DNA of 63,951 nucleotides from Desulfobacteraceae bacterium (GTDB lineage: Bacteria; Desulfobacterota; Desulfobacteria; Desulfobacterales; JAABSP01): the NCBI GenBank assembly GCA_011390345.1, contig JAABSP010000027.1, positions 1 to 63,951 of the forward strand, in the 5' to 3' direction. Under the pieces are notes generated by a model. The model made no database searches. It was not told where the DNA came from and saw only the letters and a program-made list of their open reading frames with translations. The first letter of the stretch is position 1. Every line of letters starts with the position of its first letter. Shown here one piece after another: positions 8,520-17,538 of this stretch. A program made the position numbers and the translations under genes.

Positions 8520-8599
8520 TTTTTTATCCGGCTCATCTTTTTCTGCCCTTCGGTCCGGTCCTTTATGTCCTTTACGTCCTTTGGGTCCTTTAGTCCTTT

Positions 8600-9505
8600 T
8601 TATTCCTCCGGAAAACCGAGCTGCCGAAGCTTCTGCGCCAACCGGTCGGCCCTGGCTTTTTCCTGGTCGGCCCTGGTCATTTCCCAATCTGCCCGTGCTC
8701 TTTCCGCCTCTGTTCTTTTCCGCTCCCAATCTGCCCGCGCTCTTTCCGCCTCTGTTTTTTTCCGCTCTTCCTGATAAAAAGGCAGCACAAACCCCTGATA
8801 GACCCCATCCTCGGCCATCTCCTTCAAAGAAGGCCGCCGATAGAGATCATCCATCCTGAACTGAAATCCGGGCAGCACCGCAGAACGGATCAGGTTCGGC
8901 ACAACGCTCTCTTCCGATTCCCTCTTCGGATCAATCGGTTCATATTTTCCCTGGGAATTCCTGCGGTAAAATGCGGTATAGGTTTTTTTCCGATCCAGAA
9001 TATAATACTCCAGAACCCCCGCTCTTTCATACTCTTCCAGCTTCTCCACCGTGTCCCGCTTGATATCCCTGCGGTTGGAATCAGAGATGACCTCGATGCA
9101 GAGATCGAAAATTCCGCCATAGGACCGGTCATAAAGATCGAGATCCACTTGATTCTTCGAAGAGAGCACCCCTAGATCCGGCTTCCGGATCGTCACCTTG
9201 TCGGGAAATTCCATGCGGAACCCGAATCCCAGCCCCACCATCTTTCCGATCGGATGCACAGAGAGAAATTGTTCCAGAATCGTTGTAAACCAGAGATAGA
9301 CCAGAAAGCTGAGATAATCGGACACCGGTTTTTCCTCGAGAACCCCGTCGTTCCATTCATAGCTGAAATCGGGATAATCGTAATACCAATCCCAGTAGAT
9401 CTCCTCGGAGACCCTGCGGCCATCTTCGGAAACATCGGAATAAGGGTTTTCTTCCGCGTCCCATTTGGCCGCTCTTTCCTGAATGGATTCTTCGATGATG
9501 CTCAT
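8600..9505 (-). CDS. Uma2 family (DUF820) PD-(D/E)xK-like protein
   Basis: 301 aa. Uma2 proteins have a restriction-endonuclease-like fold; their biological role is unknown. The fold's signature is visible: RKPDLGVL, then DLCIEVISDSNRRDIKRDT with Asp, Glu and Lys in the expected order (about residues 110-155), then YERAGVLEYYILD. The C-terminal ~50 residues are a charged coiled coil with two copies of KTEAERARADWE, a common Uma2 tail. The ATG at 9505 is taken as the start. It lies in the accessory insert between purL and purQ, downstream of a RelE/ParE-type toxin pair, and has nearby short duplications. Confidence 0.8.
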   Translation of the reverse strand: MSIIEESIQERAAKWDAEENPYSDVSEDGRRVSEEIYWDWYYDYPDFSYEWNDGVLEEKPVSDYLSFLVYLWFTTILEQFLSVHPIGKMVGLGFGFRMEFPDKVTIRKPDLGVLSSKNQVDLDLYDRSYGGIFDLCIEVISDSNRRDIKRDTVEKLEEYERAGVLEYYILDRKKTYTAFYRRNSQGKYEPIDPKRESEESVVPNLIRSAVLPGFQFRMDDLYRRPSLKEMAEDGVYQGFVLPFYQEERKKTEAERARADWERKRTEAERARADWEMTRADQEKARADRLAQKLRQLGFPEE

Positions 9506-9527
9506 TTCATCACCCTTGAAAACTCTG

Positions 9528-9824
9528 CTATATCCGATTTTTCCAGTTTTGTGGATTTCTGCTGCTATGAAAGACAGCTATTATAATCATTTTATTATTT
9601 CGAACAAAATAAAAAATACTGTATGGAAATCGTCGAACGATAGCCCTTCGAATTGTTTTGTATATAATTGGATAGAGTTCCGGAAACCGGACTGCCTTTT
9701 CAACGGCTTCTTCCACACACAGAATAAAATCTTCTCCTAATCCCTTTCGCTGATGTTCATACCACTCATAGGATTCATTCATTTCTTTTAAAGCGGCTTT
9801 TAGAAATTGTATTCTCTTGATCAT
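9528..9824 (-). CDS. RelE/ParE-family toxin
   Basis: 98 aa. The N-terminus IQFLKAALKEMNESYEWYEHQ and the stretch GEDFILCVEEAVEKAVRFPELYP are typical of ParE/RelE toxins, as is the end RRFPYSIFYFVRNNKMIIIAVFHSSRNP. ParE members poison gyrase and RelE members cleave mRNA; the sequence alone does not settle which applies here. Its start overlaps the antitoxin stop as ATGA (9821-9824), so the two are translationally coupled. The base composition is more AT-rich than the flanking pur genes, consistent with acquisition. Confidence 0.82.
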   Translation of the reverse strand: MIKRIQFLKAALKEMNESYEWYEHQRKGLGEDFILCVEEAVEKAVRFPELYPIIYKTIRRAIVRRFPYSIFYFVRNNKMIIIAVFHSSRNPQNWKNRI

Positions 9825-10045
9825 TTCCTTTCTCTGATGATGCGCTTTACCTCATCCCATGAATATCCATCATCCGGAGAAGAATGATAGTCCGCTAATC
9901 TCCTGTCCAATTCATCGCGTTGTGCGTCCGTCAATTCCAATTTTTCCTGTTCGTCAGCAATGCTGTCCCATAATTCTTCGACAATTAATATCCTTTCTGC
10001 AATGCTGAGTCTCTTTAATTCTGATATATCGTGTAAATTTTCCAT
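9821..10045 (-). CDS. Addiction module antitoxin (TIGR02574-like)
   Basis: About 74 aa: MENLHDISELKRLSIAERIL..VEELWDSIADEQ..LELTDAQRDELDRRL, ending DGYSWDEVKRIIRER. This matches the putative addiction-module component family that pairs with ParE/RelE toxins; the WDEVK end is characteristic. The open frame extends upstream to 10069 inside purL, but the ATG at 10045 has TAGGAGGA seven nt upstream. That site overlaps the purL stop codon: the TAG that ends purL is the first three bases of the ribosome site. The pair may therefore be expressed from the purL transcript. Confidence 0.82.
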   Translation of the reverse strand: MENLHDISELKRLSIAERILIVEELWDSIADEQEKLELTDAQRDELDRRLADYHSSPDDGYSWDEVKRIIRERK

Positions 10046-10055
10046 TTTATTCCTC

Positions 10056-13049
10056 CTACAACCCGGCAAAAGGCGCTTTCCAGGCCGCCTTCAAATCTTC
10101 AACCGCGGCATCGATAATCGTTTTCCCATTCTTCCCCTTTACCCGCAGCCGCCCATCCGCAGAAACCCGCCCGACCTGCGCATAGGGCATTCCCTTGAGA
10201 ATCTTCTCAAAGCTCGCCTGATGCTTCGGGTCCAGGGTAAGGATAAACCGCCCGGCCGACTCCGAAAAGAGAAGGATATCCTCTCGTGTAACCCCATCCT
10301 CCGGCACTGCGGAAAGATCGATCGAAAGTCCCAGCTCCCCGCCCATCGCGACCATGGCCAGATGGGCCCCCAGCCCCCCCCGATAGATCCCATGTATCGA
10401 AGCCGGAAGCCCTTCGATAACGGCCCGGTGCAGCGCCTTATACATGGGAAGAAATGCCTTTGAATCCACAACCGGCACATTCAGGCCGACCTCCCCGAAC
10501 CGGTCGTAATATTCCGAAGCGCCGCACTCATTCCTCGTAATCCCGAGAACATACACCAGATCCCCCTCGCACTTGGCATCCAGGGTCTGACACTTCTTCA
10601 CGTCTTCTATCAGCCCCACGGCCGAGAACTGGATCGTCTCCAAAGCAGAGACCTTATGGGTCTCGCCATAGGCCCCCGGCAGATGGCCGTCCACATACAT
10701 GCTGTCCTTGCCCGACAGCAGCGGAATCCCATAGGAGAGGCACATCTCCTTCAATGCCCGGCACGCGCGCACGAGCTGCGCGGCCTTGAACTTCCCGTCC
10801 GGGTTATTCTCCGGATGGTACTGGATATTGGGCCAGCAGAAATTGTCCACCCCGCCGATATGCTCCGGATCTCCGCCCACTGCGATCAGCCGGCGCACGG
10901 CCTCGTCAATGGTGCAGGCCGTCATATGGTAAGCATCGATGGCCGAATAGAATGGAAGCAGGGCCTGGGCAAACCCGAGCCCCTTTTCCGATGTCAGCAC
11001 TGGCCGGATCACGGCCGCGTCACTGTGAACATCCCGGCCTTTTCCGACCAGCGGCTTGATCACGCTGGTTCCCTGCACCTCATGGTCGTACTGCCGAGCG
11101 ATCCACTCCTTTGAGCAGATATTGGGCCGCGCCAGCAGATCCATAAGCAGCCGGTTATACTCTTTGGGCGGCTTCAGCACCGGCTCGAAAAGCCCACGAT
11201 CCGCAGGAGATCGCCAGACCGCATCGAACTCCCACTGGGGAAACCCCGCGGTGAGCAGATCCAGATCCACATACGCGCAGGTCTTTCCGCGGTATTTAAT
11301 TTGAAGCTTCCCGGTTCCAGTATATCGGCCGATCACGGTGCTCTCCACCGCATGTTTTGCCGACAGTGCCATGAACCGGTCATGATCTTCAGGCTTGATC
11401 GAAACCGTCATCCGCTCCTGGGATTCGGAGATCCAGATCTCCCACTGATCCAGGCCCTCGTATTTAAGGGGAACCTTCTCAAGCTCGATCTCGCACCCGT
11501 TTGAAAACCGGGCCGATTCCCCCATTGACGAGGAGAGCCCCCCGCCGCCGTTGTCGGTGATGAATTGGATCAGCCCCTCGTCTCTGGCCTCCAGGAGAAA
11601 ATCGTGCATCTTCTTCTGGGTGTAGGGATCTCCGATCTGGACATGGCCGGCCGGCGTATTCTCGGAAAAACTCTCCGAAGAGGCCGTCACCCCGTGGATG
11701 CCATCCTTGCCGACCCGGCCCCCGCACATGATGGCCAGCTCTCCGGGCGAGGTCGTCTTGATCTCGGCCGGGGCCCCATCCACCTGCGCCGGCATGATCC
11801 CCAATGCCGTAACATAGACCAGACATTTCCCCAGATAGCCGGGATGAAAGATCACCCCGCCAAAGGGCGTAGGGATGCCGCTCTTGTTGCCGCCGTCCCG
11901 CACCCCTTCGATGACGCCGTCCAGCAGTCGCCGGGGGTGGAGCCGGGGCTTGAGTTCGCCGCTGTAGTCCCGGGGGCCCACGCAGTAGCCGTAGCCCCCC
12001 ATGACCAGCTTGGAGCCCTTTCCCGTGCCGAGGGGGTCCCGGTAGACCCCGACAATGCCGGTGATCGCGCCGCCGTAAGCCTCCATATTCGAAGGGGAGT
12101 TGTGTGTCTCGCCCGTGATCACATAGTAGTGGTCATCATCGAACCTTCCGGCCCCGGCATTGTCCCATAGCACCGAAATTACCCAATCCTTCTTCTCCTT
12201 CAATTCGAGGGTGGGCTCCTGAATGCAGGTCTTGAAGAGGTTGTCGATGATCTCCTCGGGCCCATCCCCCCCCTCCCGGTATCGAAAGAGCCCCTGAAAG
12301 GTATTGTGGTTGCAGTGGTCGCTGCGGCCCTGGGAGATATACTCCAGCTCGATATCGGTCGGGTCCGAAAGCCCGACTTCCCCGCGTTCGGCTCTTACCT
12401 TCTCATCATTGAAATAGCTCCGGATGGTCGGAATATCATTCGGATTGAGCGCGAGGTTCCGCTCATCGCTGATCCGCTGCAGGGTCTCGTCGCTGTCGAT
12501 GGGAACCGTTGTCACCGTCGGCGTATGGTTCAGCATCACTTTGGGAATGATAATCCCCACCCCCTGTTTCGGGTCCCAATGATCCTTTTCGAATATCTTC
12601 CACTGCTGGATGATATCGTTTGCCATGAGTTCGCCCGCGATCATCTGCGCGTCGGCCTCGGTCAGACTCCGGCTCCGGATGCAGTATCGCCGGGAGGTGT
12701 AGATCGACTCTCCCCTGGCCAGCCTGATCCCGAGCACATCCTCTGCGGCCTCGACCGCGGTGGCCCCGGGATTGTCCCTGACCCCGGGCCGGTAGCCGAT
12801 CCAGATGGACCAGTCGAATTCCACCGGAAGCGGATCATACGAGGAGACCTGCGTCACCGGGTTGGTGAAGACCTCGGAGCGGATCTTCTCCAGTTGTTCG
12901 TGGGAAAAGTCCGCGTCGATGGTCAGAATATAGACCGTGCGGACCTCCTGAAGGCCGATGCCGAAATAGTCTCGGGCCTTGCGGCGGTAGCCTTCGCCCT
13001 CAGGATCGAAAAGGTCGGGTTTCAATGTGATTTCAAGTCTGTGCGCCAT
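10056..13049 (-). CDS. purL: FGAM synthase large subunit with PurS-like N-terminus (PurSL type)
   Basis: 997 aa ATP-dependent synthase converting FGAR to FGAM with ammonia from PurQ. Residues about 1-170 are PurS-like (EQLEKIRSEVFTNPVTQ), then comes the PurL core of two PurM-like halves: SDHCNHNTFQGLF, GETHNSPSNMEAYGGAITG, GDPEHIGGVDNFCWPN and LLSGKDSMYVDG are recognisable ATP/FGAR-binding motifs. The length fits the PurSL fusion seen in some delta-proteobacteria, in place of separate PurS (80 aa) and PurL (730 aa). An AAGGATT site sits just ahead of the ATG. It follows the membrane protein gene by 42 bp. The stop codon is shared with the ribosome site of the antitoxin gene. Confidence 0.93.
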   Translation of the reverse strand: MAHRLEITLKPDLFDPEGEGYRRKARDYFGIGLQEVRTVYILTIDADFSHEQLEKIRSEVFTNPVTQVSSYDPLPVEFDWSIWIGYRPGVRDNPGATAVEAAEDVLGIRLARGESIYTSRRYCIRSRSLTEADAQMIAGELMANDIIQQWKIFEKDHWDPKQGVGIIIPKVMLNHTPTVTTVPIDSDETLQRISDERNLALNPNDIPTIRSYFNDEKVRAERGEVGLSDPTDIELEYISQGRSDHCNHNTFQGLFRYREGGDGPEEIIDNLFKTCIQEPTLELKEKKDWVISVLWDNAGAGRFDDDHYYVITGETHNSPSNMEAYGGAITGIVGVYRDPLGTGKGSKLVMGGYGYCVGPRDYSGELKPRLHPRRLLDGVIEGVRDGGNKSGIPTPFGGVIFHPGYLGKCLVYVTALGIMPAQVDGAPAEIKTTSPGELAIMCGGRVGKDGIHGVTASSESFSENTPAGHVQIGDPYTQKKMHDFLLEARDEGLIQFITDNGGGGLSSSMGESARFSNGCEIELEKVPLKYEGLDQWEIWISESQERMTVSIKPEDHDRFMALSAKHAVESTVIGRYTGTGKLQIKYRGKTCAYVDLDLLTAGFPQWEFDAVWRSPADRGLFEPVLKPPKEYNRLLMDLLARPNICSKEWIARQYDHEVQGTSVIKPLVGKGRDVHSDAAVIRPVLTSEKGLGFAQALLPFYSAIDAYHMTACTIDEAVRRLIAVGGDPEHIGGVDNFCWPNIQYHPENNPDGKFKAAQLVRACRALKEMCLSYGIPLLSGKDSMYVDGHLPGAYGETHKVSALETIQFSAVGLIEDVKKCQTLDAKCEGDLVYVLGITRNECGASEYYDRFGEVGLNVPVVDSKAFLPMYKALHRAVIEGLPASIHGIYRGGLGAHLAMVAMGGELGLSIDLSAVPEDGVTREDILLFSESAGRFILTLDPKHQASFEKILKGMPYAQVGRVSADGRLRVKGKNGKTIIDAAVEDLKAAWKAPFAGL

Positions 13050-13091
13050 AATCCTTATTGGTAGCAGAATGGGGGGTGTAAGTCAATTAAA

Positions 13092-16000
13092 TCATCTTCT
13101 CCCGGAGGGGCCGTAAACCCCGAGCTGCTCTTCCGCGTAACCGGCCCAGGCCGTGGTCGGAAACCTCTCCATCACAAACCGCATCCGCTCGATCCCCTTC
13201 CCGGTCTCCTTCATCCGGAAGTGGAGCAGGCCGATATGGTAGTGCGCCTCCGCGATCCGGTTGGCATGGCGAAAGATCCGGATAAAGAGTTCAAAAGCGC
13301 TGATCGCCTCCGGGTTCTTCCCCTCCAGATAGTAGCAGATCGCGATATAGTAGGCCGACTCGGCCGCGAGGTTTGAAACCGGGCTGCTCAGGTCGATCAC
13401 CTCTTCGTAGAGATCTCGGGCCTCATCGAACTCTTTGGCATCTTTCAGGTGAATGGCTCTGTTGAAAAGTCGGCTCGGCTCGATCCGATAGATGTGGATG
13501 CTCCAGCCGACCATCAAAAGGATGGCAAGGGTTGCGGCTGATAGAAGCAGGAACCAGCGGATGTTGGGGGAGGGATTCCAGGGAAAGCGCTTTTCAGGCT
13601 CAATTCCAACCAACCCTGATGCTCCGGGAACATATGTCCACAATCGCCTTTCTGCAAAGGGGATCGGAAGATGCATCAGCAGGATCAGAATCCCGATGGC
13701 CGTCAGGATGGTGCCGAAGAGCTTGGGCCACTTATTCCCGTAATATAGCCGGACGCTATTCTCCTCCGGGTAGATCAGCATGAAGGCGGGACCTGCCAGA
13801 TAGATCCTTTCCGCGCCTTTCACCTTCCAGTTGGGATGGTAGGAGACCTTTACCAGCAGGGGCCGGTCTGTGCAGTCGGTTTCGATCCGGATCTCATCGT
13901 TGGTGATCGTCTCTTTCACGCTGCACTCCCCCGGGATCGACGCGGTCTTCATATCGGAAGAGAGCGTCGTTGCAATATTGAAATCCCTCACCCCGACATC
14001 GGAAAGATCGGCCGCAAAAATGACGGGAATCCCGATGAGGTCATCATCCATAAACCACTTGTATGCGTCGATCTTCCACTCTTCCGTCAAGAGAAGAACC
14101 GGCTCTCTGTCCAGGGGAACCACATACCGGTTTTCGAAGTTTCGAAGCTTCCATATCTCATATTCCCCGAAGCGATGATCCAGCTCCAGCCCGGGATGGC
14201 GTGCGGCCGCGGCCTTTGCTTCGGTGCTTCTGAGAATCAGCGTCGAGACATTGAACATCTCCAGACGCTCGAGAGCCCTGTCGAAATTCAGATCCGCGCA
14301 GACATACTGGCTAAAGGGGCAGGACTTCTCTTTTGAGACCTCGGACTGGATGTAGAAGATAAAGGGGGATGTGACCGTGGCCTGCATGTAGACCCCTTCG
14401 AGGGTTGCTCTGCCCGCGAACAGGGGCAGGGACTCGAAGGCCCGGGTGGTGCCGAAGACATTATGATGGGAGGAATGCTCGAAGACGACCCGGGGGTCCG
14501 TGAAATCTCCGGCAATGCTGCTGTTGATCTTCCGGAACAGGGGCCATGCTGGTTTGGCCTCGAATCCGGAATAGTTCCATTGGGTCCATTCTGTCACCTT
14601 CTCCTCATGATGGTCGGTCCAGTAAAGACCCGCCAGAAGAATGAGCAGGAGATAGAATGGCCGGATTCCCCACCGGTTGAAAAAGAGCCCCAGAGCGCCG
14701 AGCCCCAGGGCAGCCAGTTGCGCGGCCATCAACTGACCGCAGGGAATGTAGCGGATATCCACCACCCCCAGCCGGGGCGCGGCCATGTACATGATCCCGG
14801 CAATGAAGATCCCAAAGAGGAGGAAGCCGGGCGCGGCAAAGGGAATCTCCGGCCTTTTCTGCTCATGCTTCCCTTCCGGCTTTCGGCTCTGCATGAAACG
14901 ATAAATGGCGTATGCCCCAAAGCCGATCATCGAGATAGTGGCCAGAAGAATCGTCGGCACAAGGATGTCCGGGATGACCTCCTTGATGGAGTATATCTGC
15001 CAGGCCGTATGGTAAGCCGTGGTGTACTTCGTAAAGACCAGCAGCGGAACCAGCCAGAAGGCGAGCAGAAAAAAGCCTAAAGCATAGACCTTTGCCAGGT
15101 AGAAGAACCGCCGGATAAAATCATGCGGGGTGATGAGGAAAAAGAGCGACAGGGCTTCGGCAAAGAGAAGGGTATATCCGTGGCTGAAGCCGACGAAGAA
15201 GACCCCGATCCCGTTTAGGATGACCCACCGGTTCTCCCGGCATCCCCGGTACAAGGTTCCCAGAAAGATGAGCATCAGGGCAAGGCTTAAACTGTAGGAG
15301 AACTCCCCGGCAAGGGTACTCAGGATATTTCCGCCCCACATCGAGTTTGCGCTGTTGAAGAGAAAGGGCAGGGTCAGCACGGCTCCGATGGCCGGTGCAG
15401 GAAAGGGCGCGCGCATCAGGCGCAGCATCAGATATGCCCCGACCGGCAGCAGAAAAGTTCCCAGCAGCGTTCCCCATTTGAACGCGACCGTCAAAGGAAG
15501 GAAAATGTCGAGAAAGCTCATGAAGAGAAAGGGTAGGGGGAAGTAGAACTGCAGAATCGGAAATCCCGCGAGATTGCCGGGAGTCCAGCCGCCGATCTTC
15601 CCATCGGGAAGCAGCTCATTCTGCAGGTAGTGCAGCGTATAGTAATGTGAGGCTGTATCGCCGCCGGTGGTGATGGTATCGGTGATCAGGAACTGGGGAG
15701 AGACACAGGAGAGAATGAAGCCCTGGATCATCAAAATGACCAGAAGATCGAAGAGGAGAGGAACCCGGTATTTTTCGCCGGAAAAGGCACTTCGGATCTT
15801 TCCGGAGACGAGCAGAAGGCCGCCGATGACCCCCGCCAGAAGGATCAGCCCGAAAAACCCCTTTTCCCGAAGCCCATCAAAGTCGATCTTTCGGACTGAA
15901 CTCAAGTCATCCACCGGCACGACCGGACTTGCATAGGCCAGATAATGGACCCCGCCGGCCTCATATTCCGCGGTGAAGAATATCTGATACCGGCTGCCGG

Positions 16001-16742
16001 GCAGTCCGCTCCGATTATCGATCCGGAAAAAGACCGGCGCATCCTTCTCTTCAAAGGTGATCACCAGATGATCCCTGTCAACAGAGAGATCATCGGGAAG
16101 ATGGGCCGTGATCCGGACGGAAAAATCTCCGATGTCCCCCCCTTCAACTACGCCCCCCCTTTCAACTGCGTCCTCCCCTTCAACTGCGCCCCCCCCTTCA
16201 ACTGTGTCCACTGCTTCAACTCGGTCCACTCTTTCAACTCGGTCCACTCCAAGACGGATTCGATTCTCTCCCGCCTCCCAATCCGCATTCAGTGAAAGCC
16301 GGGTGCTGACCCCGGGCCGGGTTCGGGCGACCCCCAGCGCCGCGTTGGAAAAGGAGATGCCGTTTTCGTCCGTGTAGGTCAGGGTGAAGAAGACCGGATA
16401 TGCTCCTGGTTTGGCATCTTCCGGCAGCATGAAGCGGAATCGGCCGTCACCCCCCTTGCCGGGTGAGAGGGACGGGGCCAAAAGGGAACTCTTTTCCTGA
16501 CCGAGAAATCTGGCCGATACCGATGGATTCTGCGCGGCATCGGTTCCCAAATTCCGCAATGTATACCGGATATCGACCTCGGGGCCGGTCACCGAGATCC
16601 GGCTTTCAAATCGGAGGGAGATCTCCCCGGCCAGGGCCAGGGGCTGACTCTGCCCGAAAAAGAAAAAGAAGAGGAAGAGGAAGGGAAAGATAAAGGGAAA
16701 GATAAAGGTTCGGAGAAGATGGGAAAAATTGGGTCTATTCAT
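13092..16742 (-). CDS. Giant membrane protein: beta domain, GT-C/PTPS_related-like membrane core, TPR tail
   Basis: About 1216 aa. A signal-like hydrophobic start is followed by a beta-sandwich region (~residues 25-250) carrying a VDRVERVDRVE low-complexity repeat at ~166-202. Then come a TM, a multi-pass core with GGDTASHYYTLHYL, GNLAGFPILQFYFPLPF and SANSMWGGN, a long soluble domain, further TMs, and TPR-like helices (IHLKDAKEFDEARDLYEEVI; AYYIAICYYLEGKNPEAISA). The core resembles the 6-pyruvoyl-tetrahydropterin synthase-related membrane family, which is GT-C-like. I start it at 16742, where ATG overlaps the end of the GT2 gene, not at 16802. The context suggests lipid-linked glycan transfer; the function is inferred only. 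Confidence 0.65.
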   Translation of the reverse strand: MNRPNFSHLLRTFIFPFIFPFLFLFFFFFGQSQPLALAGEISLRFESRISVTGPEVDIRYTLRNLGTDAAQNPSVSARFLGQEKSSLLAPSLSPGKGGDGRFRFMLPEDAKPGAYPVFFTLTYTDENGISFSNAALGVARTRPGVSTRLSLNADWEAGENRIRLGVDRVERVDRVEAVDTVEGGGAVEGEDAVERGGVVEGGDIGDFSVRITAHLPDDLSVDRDHLVITFEEKDAPVFFRIDNRSGLPGSRYQIFFTAEYEAGGVHYLAYASPVVPVDDLSSVRKIDFDGLREKGFFGLILLAGVIGGLLLVSGKIRSAFSGEKYRVPLLFDLLVILMIQGFILSCVSPQFLITDTITTGGDTASHYYTLHYLQNELLPDGKIGGWTPGNLAGFPILQFYFPLPFLFMSFLDIFLPLTVAFKWGTLLGTFLLPVGAYLMLRLMRAPFPAPAIGAVLTLPFLFNSANSMWGGNILSTLAGEFSYSLSLALMLIFLGTLYRGCRENRWVILNGIGVFFVGFSHGYTLLFAEALSLFFLITPHDFIRRFFYLAKVYALGFFLLAFWLVPLLVFTKYTTAYHTAWQIYSIKEVIPDILVPTILLATISMIGFGAYAIYRFMQSRKPEGKHEQKRPEIPFAAPGFLLFGIFIAGIMYMAAPRLGVVDIRYIPCGQLMAAQLAALGLGALGLFFNRWGIRPFYLLLILLAGLYWTDHHEEKVTEWTQWNYSGFEAKPAWPLFRKINSSIAGDFTDPRVVFEHSSHHNVFGTTRAFESLPLFAGRATLEGVYMQATVTSPFIFYIQSEVSKEKSCPFSQYVCADLNFDRALERLEMFNVSTLILRSTEAKAAAARHPGLELDHRFGEYEIWKLRNFENRYVVPLDREPVLLLTEEWKIDAYKWFMDDDLIGIPVIFAADLSDVGVRDFNIATTLSSDMKTASIPGECSVKETITNDEIRIETDCTDRPLLVKVSYHPNWKVKGAERIYLAGPAFMLIYPEENSVRLYYGNKWPKLFGTILTAIGILILLMHLPIPFAERRLWTYVPGASGLVGIEPEKRFPWNPSPNIRWFLLLSAATLAILLMVGWSIHIYRIEPSRLFNRAIHLKDAKEFDEARDLYEEVIDLSSPVSNLAAESAYYIAICYYLEGKNPEAISAFELFIRIFRHANRIAEAHYHIGLLHFRMKETGKGIERMRFVMERFPTTAWAGYAEEQLGVYGPSGRR
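16143..16250. repeat. Six-copy 18-bp repeat inside the membrane protein gene
   Basis: On the plus strand TTCAACT recurs at 16143, 16161, 16179, 16197, 16215 and 16233, exactly every 18 bp. On the coding (minus) strand each unit reads about GTGGACCGAGTTGAAAGA, giving VDRVER/VEGGGA-type residues. The copies near 16200-16250 are the most alike and those near 16150 are G-rich and degenerate. The unit is built on the same GTGGAC word as the minisatellite at 8335-8424. Confidence 0.92.
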
Positions 16743-17448
16743 GCCGCGCCTGCATCCTGAGCCAGAGTTCGAAGAGTTTGTAAAACCGGTAGAAACCCTC
16801 ATGGATGAGATTGAACCGGCTTTTGCGCCAGTCGTCGCACTCCACCGGAATCTCGATGATCCTTCCCCCGATTCTCTGCAGTTGCCAGATCATCTGCTGG
16901 GTATAGAAGGTGTGGCGGTCCACCTTGCCGATAAAGGGCCGGATCGCTTCGGTGCGGTATGCCTTTGCCCCGATCGAATAATCCCGGTACGAGAGGCCGA
17001 GCAGAAGGTTGGTGCATAGGATGAAAAAGTCGCTGACCCCAATCCGCATCCGGGCCCTGCGCTGGGTCGTCTGCTTCGCGCCGATCACCGCGTCATGATT
17101 TTCCAGCAGATCGAATGCCTTTGGAATGAATTCCAGATGGATGGAGAGATCCGCGTCCTGGCAGATGAAGGCGTCGTACCGGCAGCCGCGGAGCGCCTCT
17201 GCAAACGCGAGCCCGGGCCCCCGTTGGGAAAGATGGAAGAATTTCACGTTCCGATGCGCCGCGGCCAGCTTCGGGCCGATCTCCGGAGTCGCGTCGGTCG
17301 AGCCGTTGCTGCCCAGCAGGATTTCAAATGGGATCTGGAGTCGGGAGAGGTATTTGTAAAGCCGATCCGTATTCTCCGACAGAATGGCCGCTTCGTTGTA
17401 GATGGGCACAAAGAGGCTCAGCCCGGAGAGGGGATTTTCAGGGGTCAT
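16735..17448 (-). CDS. GT2 family glycosyltransferase (dolichol-phosphate mannosyltransferase-like)
   Basis: 237 aa. It opens with the GT-A motif LSLFVPIYNEAAIL, then EILLGSNGSTDATPEI (nucleotide binding) and the metal-site motif FICQDADLSIHLEF. RDYSIGAKAYRT and the basic tail fit small DPM1-like transferases that load a sugar onto a polyprenyl phosphate at the cytoplasmic face. No membrane domain is present. Its last codons overlap the start of the large GT-C-like gene by 8 nt, so the pair probably works together: the GT2 makes the lipid-linked sugar that the membrane protein uses. Specificity cannot be read from sequence. Confidence 0.8.
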   Translation of the reverse strand: MTPENPLSGLSLFVPIYNEAAILSENTDRLYKYLSRLQIPFEILLGSNGSTDATPEIGPKLAAAHRNVKFFHLSQRGPGLAFAEALRGCRYDAFICQDADLSIHLEFIPKAFDLLENHDAVIGAKQTTQRRARMRIGVSDFFILCTNLLLGLSYRDYSIGAKAYRTEAIRPFIGKVDRHTFYTQQMIWQLQRIGGRIIEIPVECDDWRKSRFNLIHEGFYRFYKLFELWLRMQARHE

Positions 17449-17494
17449 TTTCGAGGCATCTTTGCAAGAGAGGATAAGATTCGGTTTTCAGCGG

Positions 17495-17529
17495 AAAAAA
17501 AAGCCCCTGACAAGAGCGCCATCAGGGGC
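17495..17529 (-). terminator. Intrinsic terminator after rseP
   Basis: On the minus strand GCCCCTGA (17522-17529) pairs perfectly with TCAGGGGC (17503-17510) around an 11-nt loop and is followed by a run of eight or nine T. It lies 10 nt past the rseP stop and closes the rpsB-tsf-pyrH-frr-uppS-cdsA-dxr-rseP block. Confidence 0.9.
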
Positions 17530-17538
17530 CGAAGCAGA

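Noticed and set aside
8265-8859. Open frames over the 9-bp array on both strands (VDGVDG and STLSTL)
   Set aside because: They arise from a repeat length divisible by 3, have no ribosome site and overlap the real Uma2 gene.
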